This document shows positions 1 to 10,306 of a stretch of 64,000 bases of DNA, piece by piece. The notes under the pieces are model-generated. The model did no database searches and was not told where the DNA came from. It worked only from the letters and a program-made list of their open reading frames with translations. The position numbers were made by a program, and so were the translations under genes. The DNA comes from Przewalskia tangutica. Lineage: Eukaryota > Streptophyta > Magnoliopsida > Solanales > Solanaceae. Where the stretch lies: positions 133,081,254 through 133,145,253 of the forward strand of contig CM056721.1 in assembly GCA_029844215.1 (NCBI GenBank), read 5' to 3'. The number at the start of each line of letters is the position of its first letter. Position 1 is the first letter of the stretch.

Positions 1-175
1 TTAGTTTAACCATCATACTTTGAATCAAGCCAAACATTTTGAAACAGAGGAAGTATTTAATTTGAATGAACACGTACGTCGAATTCTAGTTGTCGTGTAC
101 CGAAACTAAGACACATAAACTGAAACGAATCATGTATTTCCTTTGATTTCACTGTCACAGATAGCTATAGGAGCC

Positions 176-365
176 CCCTTCCCCTCTCCTTCAACCTTTT
201 TCTTTCTCCCTCCACTCATCCTCAATTTTCTCATCCCAATAGATCCTCTTATGCATATATATATATATACATGTCTCAACTATATACATGAACCTTGAAG
301 TACTTAGAGTCTATAGAATATCTGAAATTCCAAGAACTCCAGAAAATAAATTTTCTAATTTGAGT
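176..365 (+). promoter_or_regulatory. Candidate core promoter and 5' leader of the WIP gene
   Basis: A pyrimidine-rich stretch (176-245, mostly C and T) is followed by an alternating TA tract at 254-269 that could serve as a TATA region. The tract lies about 95 bases upstream of the preferred start codon at 366, and a further in-frame ATG lies at 288. CT-rich leaders are common in plant genes. No transcription start can be fixed from sequence alone. Confidence 0.35.
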
Positions 366-3300
366 ATGACAGAACCCTACTATAATTTCTTCACAGGATG
401 GTTCAACTTCCTTCCACTCCATCAACAATACCTTTCTTCTTCCAACTTGTGCTACAATAAAGAAATTGCACCTCCTTCACCACCATTAAGAGAAGCTCGT
501 CCCCTCCTCAACCATTCTTGTGAGAGTAGTACTAGTGCTGCCTTTTCTCATGAAGAAGATAATAACAATAACAATAATGAGAATGTGAGTGTATCCCTAC
601 ATATAGGTCTCCCAATTAGCCCTAGTTCATGTGAAGGAGTGGTAGATAGTGGGGGAAATAAAGAAGAATTTGATGTGGTTTGTTTGAGCAATAATACATC
701 ACTAAATAAGGGACAATATTGGATCCCTACTCCTTCTCAGATCCTCATTGGTCCAACACAGTTCTCTTGCCATCTTTGCTACAAGACTTTCAACAGATAC
801 AACAACCTTCAGGTATGTAAATTATTCATGATTCCGGAGAGAATTAATAGATTTCTTTTTTAGAGCGATTCAATATCCTTCCTTAACAAAGTATAGTATT
901 CATGAATTCAGTATAAAGAGGCGGATGAAGAATTTAAATTGATGAAATTTTATGTATAACTCAAACATGATACATAGAAGGGGGCATGCCTGACCTCGAA
1001 TATATCCCGTAGAACCTCACAAGTGGTAGATAAACTTCTATCACGAGGATACACAACTAAGTTCACAAAACAATGCTATACATATATAAATTGATGGGTT
1101 AATCTTTAAGTTTTTTAATATAGTAAAACTCTTTGTAATTTTACTACTACTAGTTTTTCTCATGTGTGTGTTATATGTTGTTTACCAAAAAAAAATGGAT
1201 TGAACAATGAATTCGGTTGCATTCAATCTACTTATCCTTTTGGGAATTCAGTCTATATTAATCTAATTACAAGTTGAAGTCGAAAATGTTTTGTCTTTTG
1301 GTTTCCTAACAATTGTTTGGAAAAATGCTTTTCTTGAAGAGTTCAAAGCTTAATTCTTCATGTTTTTAGGTCTTTGTTATGGATCCCACGAAGACAAAAT
1401 TTGATAATTTTAGACAAATCTTCGACCTTAGTTTATTTTATCCATTTTCCAGGATTTTTTTAGGATCCTCTTATCTTCCTAACGGTCCACTTGGCCACTA
1501 AGAATCAACTGTTCCTCAATTTCTTTTAATTTTATGTCTAATTCATCACTTCCGCACCTTTTATTTTATCGACAATTACACCCACGGCAAAGAATGCGAT
1601 TTATCCCGTCCCCCGGGCACAATCCAATGGCAAAGAAGGGGGGTTTAAGGCGCTCTGGACACTTACAGCGTGAAATCGATTTCCAGTGACTGGGGTTGAT
1701 CCTTGTAGGTGCAATCAGTTGTCCGTTCTCAAACCCTGGTTATTGAAGTACATCCCGCAATTTACTGGCAGTAGTGTTGATGGACCGGTACTACTACCTC
1801 CAGGACTAGTTTGACGCAAATCGTGAACCTGAATATCAAAAAAAGAAAGAATACTATTTATCTTTATTTCTTCATTGCTTTGTGCTATTTGTTTTATTCC
1901 ACACTTATCTATGCATGAAATTAGGGGGTTTTCACAATTTATTTAACCCAAAAAATAGTTTTTTTTTAAGATTACAGCAGCTTTTATTCTAAAGTCTACT
2001 TCTCCTTTTTTTGGTATTTGGGGGGTAATGGGGACTATTTAGTGCTAAAACTACTGCAACCAGGTGAATGTGGTCAAATGTGAAACTGACAATATTTTGC
2101 AGTGTTATAAAAACTGACAATATTTTCAGTGTTAATTTCACTGCTTCCGTAGAATCCGGACAGTGTTTGATTTTATTTTCATCCCTTTCTTCTACTTCAG
2201 ATTCAATTCATCATTCAATTTTTGTCTGCATTAATGCTACTTCTGAAAACTCTCATTATTTCTTGCAGAATATAACTGTTCCTTTCTCAAATGTCATCAT
2301 ATACCATTGAATGTATCAATGACTAATACTAGTCCCTTTTGTCATCCTCCAAAACTTCAAGATAACTCTTGTTCTTATAACTTTCTTTGTACCGTAGTTT
2401 GTTTGCAAATTTGATTTATTAGGATCATCTTTCCTCTATCCTACGATTTTAGGAGTCTTTTAGTTCTGCCACAGAATACAGTATAGAGAACTTATGGTAC
2501 TTTCCCCCAAGCACGATGAAACACAATTAAGTAGTCTGCTTGTTGGGGGATCTTATATCATTGATCAGTTGTACGCTCCCAGAAACTGGTCATTGGAGCA
2601 CATTCCGCGATTTACCTGGTGATGGTGTTGAAGGACCGGTGTCATTAACTCGAGGACGTCTGGATAATACCAGTGAAGTTGTCAGACGCAAGCTTGGAAC
2701 CTTGATTATCAAATAAATAAATAAAAACTTATGGTACTCTTTTTTATTATTATATAATATTAGTTCGAGGCTGAGCTAAAATAAAACTATATATAGTCAA
2801 CGAAAATTTCATATACAGACCCCCCAATTCACTTTTTCTCATGCTCCCAAGTTCCCAACCTGAAAATAACTGTTGTTCATTTGGTCCCTCAAGTAAATTA
2901 AATTTGTTCCTCCGTTACTCAACTAAATATCTCAAAAACACCGTAATTGCTATAGTTTACTTGCAAATTTGATTTATTAGGATCTTCTTCCTCCGTCCTA
3001 TGATTTTAAATGTCTTTAATTTCTGTCAGATACATAGAAAATATAATGAACTTCTGGTACTTTTTGTTGTGTATAAATGTGTACAATATTAGTTCGAGGA
3101 TGAACTTAAAATGAAACGATATGGTGAGTGAGAATTCATATAGCCCACCTCATTTTACTTGGGATTAAAGTCTAGTTGTTGTAGTATCAATCGGTCTTCC
3201 TCTATGCATATCCTATGATATTCTCAAATCCTACTTTGCCTCTCTGAATGTTAGTCAACAGTTTAGAAATGTATTTTTTATTGTTGGAGGCAAATCATAA

Positions 3301-6300
3301 ATGTATGAAATGAAATGTTCTTCATAATTTTCAAAAATTCTCCAATATATACAGCATAATTCGTTTGCCTATATCAGCAAAGTTTAAGTTATATCATGCG
3401 GTTCAAGAAATTTTAAATCATGACTCATGGGAGTTCAACTGTTTTTACTCTTTAGTCCAAATTTTTAACTAGTGCGCCTGAGGATTCTTAGCAGCTCGTT
3501 GGCTACTTGTTGGCTACCTGAACTTTCAAGCGAGAGTTTGATTCGCCATCTTATAATCCCTCTCCCGTTTTGTTAAAGTTTGGATCAGTTCCAAACTGAG
3601 AAGAGAACGGAGAAGAGAAGTGAGAAAATAGAGGAGACGGTGAGGAGCAGAAGTCCGATATTGGGAGCAAAGTGCTCTTCTATTGATTCTATTATTTCTG
3701 TTCAACAATACAATGAGCCCAAATTCCTTATTTACAATGAAGAAAGACTAGAGGACTAGAATATAAAATGATCATAAGGTCCTTGACACACAATATATCA
3801 TATCCTATATCCATACTAAATATCTAATCTACTTATTCATTTAATAACTTCAACACCCCCCTCAAGCTAGGCACTGAAAACATTTCAGTCCTAGCTTGGA
3901 AACAACCAGCATTCGTCGATGCATCATTATGGATAGCAACCACCACAGGTTTGGAAGCAACAACAGCTTCATGTTCAAACAGAAGATGACTTGTGTGGAG
4001 TGCTTATACAAGCTGAAGTGCACTCTCTCTTCTGGAATATGATCCATTCCTAACTTGCCAAATATGATAGAGCATGGCACTATAACTTGCTGCTACAACC
4101 TCCTTTTTAAACCTCCTCTCGGATGACTGTACCTCCAGTAAGGATGGCAATGTCGTCAAGATATTGGCCTTTTTTTTCGATCTCCAAAACCAGGAGCTTT
4201 GAGAGCAGCAATTTTCAATGCTCCTCTCTGTTTGTTCACGACCAGAGTGGCTGAGGTTCCTGCCCTGTCTTCAGCGATTACCATTATTGGGTATCCACTC
4301 TTGATTGTTTCTTTCAAAAACATTAACTAAATCCCTTGCATTTGTTATCTTCTTGTCTGCCAGAAGCAGCAATTTTCATATTCAGCTACCATCTTCTCAT
4401 TGTCTGTTACAAAGTATGAATCTTCTCATTGTCTGTTACAAAGTATGGATGCCCAGCCACAATCTACAAATAAATGCATAGCATCTTCATGCCGTCTACC
4501 ATGCAACACACATCTTGTAAGAAGTTTCTGCTCATTTGCATCAACAACAACAGACTAGACACCAGCATAAAATTGCAACAACAGTAGCATCACTCTGAGT
4601 TCCTCCATATGTGTATCAACTTCATTTTCACATTGAACAGGTGATAAGTAATAAGCTCATCTTTCTTCCTTGAACATCAGCCATCTGAAAGCAAAATTTC
4701 AGAGCTGAGGTTCCCTTTACAGAATACCACAGCAAAATTCCAGTAGCTACAACAACAATATTTTCCAAAGAATCGCGGACAATTCCAAGAACTAAAGCGA
4801 TAACAAAATAACCGGCCATCATACTGCTGCAAAGATCAACAAGATCGCAGCGAACACTGCGCCTCGACATCGTGGCTCAAAGAACTTGAATCTCTTAGTT
4901 ATTGTCCTTAATTCGACATTAACCACTGGATTCATCTTGACGAAGAACCCCCGTTCTCTAGTCTCACTCGGACTAGAGAATCCCTCGATTCTCTCTATGA
5001 ATTTGTTCTGAACCAGCACCAGAAGACTACAACTTTGATTCTGAACCAGCACCAGCAGAATTTAATAAGCGACAAGAACCTCTTCGTTCTCTAGTCTCTC
5101 TTGGATTAGAGAATCTCTCGATTCTCATCACGCAATCTATTCTTTGAATTGAGTTTCAACTCAATCCATATTTAGTCTACGACGAAGTATCCCTCGGTTC
5201 TCAGTATGTTTGTCGTTAAGAACTCTTCGATCCTTTTATCGATAGATTGTTCCAGCATTGTTCTTAGCCGACAAGGCAAGTAAAATATTTTCCGTAAAGC
5301 AACAACACTGCAGCATTAAGCAACACTAACAACAGTAAAACTAAATTCCAGTAGCAGTAACTACATATTTCAAAACATCAGTGCAGTGCAACAATCCAAC
5401 ACATCTGATGTACTCACACCAGTAATGCCAACATTTAACCAAAACAACAACGACGAACTCGACAATTTTCCTCCAATTCGTCGAGTCACCAACACACATA
5501 CAATTCTAACAACACAGAACCAGTACTGAACAGAAAACAACATCAACAATAACACAACAACTACGAAAATGATTTCGATTCTCTATTTTGATTTTTCAGA
5601 AATATTTTCGGCGAACTTCGATTCTCTGTCGATCCTATGTCACTCGCAACAGAATCAATCTATATCCTCTACATCCTACAGAGATTACCTCAATACTCTG
5701 TTGATTTCGATTGCGTCGCGATTCTGATCCTCAGTCCCTTCGCGATCGCCAATTTCTCCTCAATATGTTTCAGAAATCGATCGATCCAGAGAGAATCACT
5801 CTGTGTTGTCACTCTAATCTGGAAAACAACCTCTTCGATCTCTCAATCAATCTTCAATTTTGATTTTCAGTCGAAAATGCAATTCTGATTTTCAGAAATT
5901 GCAATTTTGATATTCTACTTCTTCAATCGCGCCTCTCGGATCTATCCGACTCTGATACCATGTTAAAGTTTGGATCAGTTCCAAACTGAGAAGAGAACGG
6001 AGAAGAGAAGTGAGAAAACAGATGAGACGGTGAGGAACAGAAGTCCGATATTGGGAGCAAAGTGCTCTTCTATTGATTCTATTATTTCTGCTCAACAATA
6101 CAATTGAGTCCAAATGCCTTATTTATACAATGAAGAAAGACTGGAGGACTAGAATATAAAATGACCATAAGGTCCTTGACACACAATATATCATATCCTG
6201 ATATCCATGCTAAATATCTAATCTACTTATTCATTTAATAACTTCAACACGTTTCCCATCCCCTACCTCTATGTAATAGTAATAATAATAATAATAAAAA

Positions 6301-7031
6301 AAACTAGTGCACCTGTTATCATATCTCGAATTGGGTGTTTAGTCTTTCTATTTCTTTATATTTACTAACTTTACTAAGTTTGCAACAGAAATATGTATGT
6401 TTTGGGTTATCCGTAATAAAAATTATTTATACAATCTAGTTACTAATTATAAAGTAATTGTACGTAGGCATTCATTAATTGATATCCTAACAAAAGCGAG
6501 AACGAATTAACCTACAGGTTAAATTACATTGATAATGTAAAAGAATCTTTTCTCGGTCAGTGTATTTGTCTCTAATTAGAGTTTCCTTGATCATGATAGA
6601 TGCATATGTGGGGGCATGGATCTCAATACAGAAAAGGTCCAGAATCCTTAAGAGGGACACAACCAAGTGCAATGCTAAGGCTGCTATGTTACTGCTGTGC
6701 ACCTGGTTGCAAGCACAACATTGATCACCCAAGAGCAAGGCCACTAAAAGATTTTAGAACCCTTCAAACACATTACAAGAGGAAGCATGGTGTCAAGCCA
6801 TTCATGTGTAGGAAATGTGGAAAACCATTTGCTGTGAAAGGTGATTGGAGAACACATGAGAAGAATTGTGGCAAGATTTGGTACTGTATTTGTGGATCTG
6901 TTTTTAAGCATAAGAGGTCTCTTAAAGATCATATTAAGTCATTTGGACCCGGCCATGGCGCCGTTGGGGTGCCTAATTTTGAGGAATTAGAGGAAGAATC
7001 AATGTCCGAGATTGAACAAGATTTAATATAA
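366..7031 (+). CDS. WIP-family C2H2 zinc-finger transcription factor (two exons: 366-812, 6600-7031)
   Basis: Joining 366-812 to 6600-7031 (GT at 813, AG at 6598-6599, phase 0) gives 292 residues. The N-terminus MTEPYYNFFTGWF matches the opening of the WIP2/4/5 branch, so ATG 366 is preferred over the in-frame ATG at 288 (26 residues longer). An acidic, Asn-rich linker follows, then the LHIGLP motif (about 78-83) and the family signature WIP at 119-121. Four zinc fingers follow: C135/C138/H151/H155, C182/C186/H207/H212, C219/C222/H235/C239 and C245/C247/H260/H268. The intron falls between Gln149 and Met150, inside finger 1, the position I recall for this family. WIP proteins are nuclear regulators of seed-coat pigmentation, transmitting tract, root and vein development. 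All metal ligands are intact. Residue 178 is Leu where relatives I recall have Pro (RLPCYCC). Member-level orthology is not certain. Confidence 0.93.
1585..1845 (+). repeat. SINE-like repeat in the WIP intron
   Basis: Its 3' half (about 1690-1845) aligns by eye with the SINE at 2560-2725: both share the order CATTCCGC/CATCCCGC, ATTTAC, GGACCGGT, a GACGCAA block and a terminal TATCAAA-rich tail. The tail here is TATCAAAAAAAG. I could not find a target-site duplication, so the ends are approximate. The family is not one I can name. Confidence 0.5.
2390..3150 (+). repeat. Diverged tandem duplication within the WIP intron
   Basis: Copy A (2390-2501 plus 2739-2815) and copy B (2941-3150) share, in order, TTGCAAATTTGATTTATTAG, a TCCTCCGTCCTA-like block, GAACTT-TGGTACT, and AATATTAGTTCGAGG followed by GAGCTAAAAT/GAACTTAAAAT. 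Copy A was split afterwards by the SINE at 2502-2725. Copy B is therefore the unfilled reference for that insertion. Confidence 0.7.
2502..2725 (+). mobile_element. SINE with 13-bp target-site duplication
   Basis: A 224-bp insertion is bounded by perfect copies of AACTTATGGTACT at 2489-2501 and 2726-2738. It ends in an A-rich tail (ATCAAATAAATAAATAAA). It interrupts one copy of a sequence found uninterrupted at about 2941-3150, which provides an empty-site comparison. Length, tail and duplication size fit a SINE moved by a LINE. It is related to the repeat at 1585-1845. Confidence 0.8.
4120..4450 (-). pseudogene. Captured fragment of plastid chaperonin-60 beta inside E1
   Basis: On the minus strand, in order and with frame changes, the peptides PYFVTDNEK, KITNARDLVNVFE, ATLVVNKQRGALKIAALKA, PGFGDRK, YLDDIAILTGGTVIREE appear. 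These match consecutive blocks of the apical/intermediate region of CPN60 beta (the RuBisCO large-subunit-binding protein subunit). The frame slips near 4165 and near 4310. A 26-bp direct duplication at about 4393-4446 repeats the FVTDNEK coding block. Several exons' worth of coding sequence is contiguous, suggesting capture from a spliced RNA. It is not a functional gene. Left of it, YHIWQVRN on the minus strand resembles the tail of a LINE protein. Confidence 0.8.
4954..5113 (-). repeat. Two conserved stem-loops in E1
   Basis: Stem 1 (4954-4980) is TTCTCTAGTC, loop TCACTCG, GACTAGAGAA: ten perfect pairs. Stem 2 (5087-5113) has the same arm, loop TCTCTTG, and GATTAGAGAA, with one change that leaves a G-U pair. 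Each is followed by a CTCTCGATTCTC-type block. Element E2 has the same pair at 57585-57611 and 57657-57683. Orientation is given as that of the element. Confidence 0.75.
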
Positions 7032-7494
7032 ATTTCTGGAGTCCATTGCTAAGAACTTTAAAGGTTGAATTTAATTTATTTGCCCTATATGTTGTCTTTG
7101 CTTTTGCTATCCAAATTCACTCTTACTCAGTTTGCTCTATTTTTTTTTTTTTTGGATGAGAGAAGTAAAGTTTCTGTAAATGATTTTTTTCTAGTTATGT
7201 AATATAATATGTTTTAGTTCGGGCTATTTTGTGAATTATGTTATCTCAATTGTTTCTGCTGAGAATACATTTTCTTAATTTTAAGGAAAAAGATAAGTTT
7301 AATTCAGCTCTTAAGAAATTGTCTTGGCAAAACATGTTAATTAGGGTTTTCCTGGAGCAGAAAATGAATCTTCCTTCTTCTGAATTAATACATTGTATTA
7401 GTTATGAACTTTAGATTTAAATTTCACGCATATTAAAGATTTGTTTCAATTTATACGAGAGTTGACCAGTTTTAGGAGTCAAACGGCTCTGAAA
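7032..7494 (+). other. 3' flank of the WIP gene, no gene seen
   Basis: AT-rich sequence after the WIP stop, including a run of T at 7141-7152. It probably holds the 3' UTR and polyadenylation region. I see no open frame or repeat with supportable identity before the Copia target site at 7495. Confidence 0.4.
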
Positions 7495-7562
7495 AGATAT
7501 GTTGAATTGTGGAGCCTAATTCACCGCCGACATTATGAAAACCCTACACAGAGTGTAGAGGG

Positions 7563-10006
7563 TGTTGACACCCAATTTTGACCCATCTTTTAGTCATTTC
7601 TTGCAATTTTAAGTATTTTAGGACACCGCATTTTAATCATCATTTTTTGCTTTTTTACATAATATTCTATGTTTATTTCTTCACAAAATGGCATTGCATC
7701 TTTTTATTTTAAATTAAGCATGATGTCTTTGTTAATATTATGCTTCTATTATTATTACACCGTCGTTTTATTTTATTAATATTTGCATCTCTTTAAATAA
7801 TTAATTGGCATCCCATTTTTATTTTTAATTAGGCATTAAACATTTCTTAAATATTGTATTTTATTATTATTGCATCAACATTTTTATTTGGATAATTTTG
7901 TATATTTTTAAATAATTTTTCTTTTAAATAATAAACCCGTTTTGCATTTTTGTCAATCCAGTCCGAGGCACAATCTGGATCAGCCCATTCCGCCGAAAAT
8001 CGAAGCCCAAACTGAGGCCCAAAAATGAGGCCCAGTACATCTGTTTCCCCCAAAACGCAAAACTAAACCTAAACCTAAAATCCCCTATAAATAAAATGCA
8101 CTCCCCCTCTCTTTGAGGAGTCCCAGCGCCGCACATCCCCTTCCTTCCCTAACAACACCCTAGCAACCACAACATTACATACACTCTCGCTGTATTATCT
8201 CTCTCCATCTTTTATTTTTGAACTTCCATCTCTCATCTTCCCTAAGCCTTTCTCCCGTCGCTCATCACCATCGCCGGCGACCCCACACACCCGCCGAACC
8301 CCACTGCCTGAACTCCCTCACACCACAACCTACCGCCGTCGACACCCGACACCTCCACTTCCACTGCTCCCACTCACCGTCGAACCTCACCACCACGATG
8401 GCGTCGCTTCGGCGACCTCGCCGTGGAAGTGACGCCGCTGCTGCCCGTTCTCTATTGATAATGTTTAAATTTGTCGGAGTTAAAACTCCGGCGACACTGT
8501 TTGCTTCTCCGTTTTTGTTACTGTTATATTGTTGTTGGTTGTTGGACTGAATTTGGAATTATTTTTGGTATCTGGCCGGAGTTTTCATAACTCCGGCGAA
8601 ATCTGTCGGCTTACTTTTGGGGATCCGTTCTTTGTTTATTTCGTTTGCTAGACTGAATTTTGATATTTTGATCTGGCCGGAGTTTAAGAACTCTGGCGAC
8701 CTTGTTGGTTTATTCGTTGGTATCTGCTATTGACGACTGATTTCCCACTTTGGGCATTCTGCCGAAGTTTTTAAAACTCCGGCGATGTCTGGTTTTCCGG
8801 CGAACTATGCTGCTAGGGATTTTACTGTTTTGATGTTTTCCAGATTGATATTTTTGATATTTTTTCCCTTTGTCTGATTTGGTACTATTTTGGGTTACTC
8901 CGGCGATGTTCTTACTTTTCCGGTGATACTATGTTGCTACTAAATTCTCCTGGTTTCACTGATTTCCGGACTAACATGGATCATTTTTGTTCACTGGTTT
9001 ACCACCGTTGCCCACTGTTTCTGTAATTTCCATGGTTTAGGGATCATTTTGCTTGTTGTGTTGCTACTGTTTTATAGTTCCATGCTGGGTTTGGACGATT
9101 TTGCCCTTTTTGTTCCTTTTATTAAATTGATTTTGAACAAGATAATACAATTGGCCAATGAAAAAGTTATCCGTCGATTTTTGAGGCCTCTACAGTTGCA
9201 AAGACGGAAAATAAAATAAATAAGATCTTCGGGCATTGATGATTTCTTCTACTTACACAGGATAACCAACAGGCGCTGGCGGGGCGAATTTTCGCAGCCG
9301 GACTTGTTTAGGATGTCCCGCTTTATTTTTATTTAACTGAGCCCTCCGTGTTTAAAACTATTACTGTTTTGGCGCGGATCTGAAGGTTTTATTTATTTTA
9401 TTGTTTCTAACAATATTGGCCGATGAAGGAATCTCCGTCTCATTTCCAAGGCCTCCCATGTACAAAAGACGGTTTATTTTTTGCTTTACTTATTAATTTT
9501 TGTCATTGCTTTAAAATTATCTATTCTATTACTAATACTTTTACTAAGTGTTTATGCATGTACCCATAGATCATCTTGTGCAGAAGGTCTAAAAAGGGCT
9601 AAAAGATGTCCCGGAGTTTATTTCGATTTTAGCTTTATTATTCTGTATTGCATTCCATTGTAATTGTAAATTATGAAAACTGCTTAGAATATGTAGAATA
9701 AAAAGACAATAAATAATTAACCTAGATTTGAACGGATAACCGCAACTTATCGGATCTTAAAGGTTGTCTAACCCCTTCCCTTTAGGATAATAAAGAACTC
9801 TGATCCAGAATCTCATTAATTTCGCAGACCATTAAATGGAGATTAATTGCAGTATTTTTTATTGCAATAAATCAAGTGTCCTAATTCACTTAACTAATTA
9901 GGTGGCGACTCCTCAAAATCAGCATTATTGCTCCATCCAGGGAACCGCGCCAAAGAACAATATTGCAGATACCGTTCAGACCCCGAGGTAAAAAACGGGC
10001 GTGACA
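7563..10006 (+). mobile_element. Solo LTR (2.44 kb) inserted in the Copia 5' LTR
   Basis: It begins TGTTGACACCCAATTTTGAC and ends CGGGCGTGACA. The perfect 5-bp duplication GAGGG occurs at 7558-7562 and 10007-10011. Removing it restores continuity with the 3' Copia LTR (GTGTGGAGGGTATTTTGGG at about 15110). The sequence about 9715-9960 (GGATAACCGCAACTT..., CCCCTTCCCTTTAGGATAAT, AATTAGGTGGCGACTCC) matches the reverse complement of the larger solo LTR at 46062-49704, so both belong to one family, probably Ty3/gypsy. No internal coding region is present. Open frames within it, such as 8218-8550, are incidental. Confidence 0.88.
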
Positions 10007-10306
10007 GAGGGTATCTTGGGAATATTAAGCTTGTATTATGTTCGCCCTAGTTTTCGGTATATATAGATTAGAGCGTCGTTTTTTTCTTTCTGAGAGGTCG
10101 AGCAAGAGAGAAATCGAGAATTGAAAAAAACTCAAACTCCCTATTTGATTATAGTAAAATCTTCCACGACAAAGTGGATGTAGCTCTCGCATTGAGGGTG
10201 AACCACTATAAATTTGTGTGTGTTATTTGTTCTTGTTTATTTACTGCTTTCTGATTATGTAGGATTTGAGACTCAAATACTAACAACTGGTATCAAGAGC
10301 GACATG

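Larger units (their letters stand above)
3571..6249 (-). mobile_element. Non-autonomous LTR retrotransposon E1 (LTRs 3571-3855 and 5961-6249)
   Basis: The two LTRs of 285 and 289 bp are nearly identical and end TGTTAAAG...TTCAACA. They are flanked by a perfect 5-bp duplication CGTTT at 3566-3570 and 6250-6254. The block TCTGATACCA at 5951-5960 abuts the right LTR. Read on the minus strand it is the initiator-tRNA-Met primer site TGGTATCAGA, and the G-rich purine tract (complement of CCCCCCTC at about 3855-3862) sits beside the left LTR. The element therefore runs on the minus strand, opposite to the WIP gene. The 2.1 kb interior encodes no gag, protease, integrase or reverse transcriptase, so it must have been mobilised in trans. 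It carries a CPN60 fragment and two stem-loops shared with element E2 at 56440-59058. Confidence 0.92.
813..6599 (+). other. 5.8 kb intron of the WIP gene, loaded with repeats
   Basis: The donor reads CAG|GTATGT and the acceptor GATAG|ATG; both flanking codons are complete. Contents: two SINE-like repeats (about 1585-1845 and 2502-2725), a local duplication (about 2390-2815 and 2941-3150), a full LTR element (3571-6249) and a (TAA)n microsatellite near 6276-6300. Nothing coding for the WIP protein is seen inside it. A retained intron would stop shortly after the donor, at 861-863. Confidence 0.85.

Noticed and set aside
5637..5888. 83-codon frame in E1
   Set aside because: On the opposite strand to the element, with no similarity that I recognise, in the leader region next to the primer site.
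8218..8550. Open frame of 110 codons, Ser/Pro/His-rich
   Set aside because: It lies in a solo LTR bounded by a GAGGG duplication. The composition follows CCG/CAC-rich LTR leader DNA and no domain is visible.
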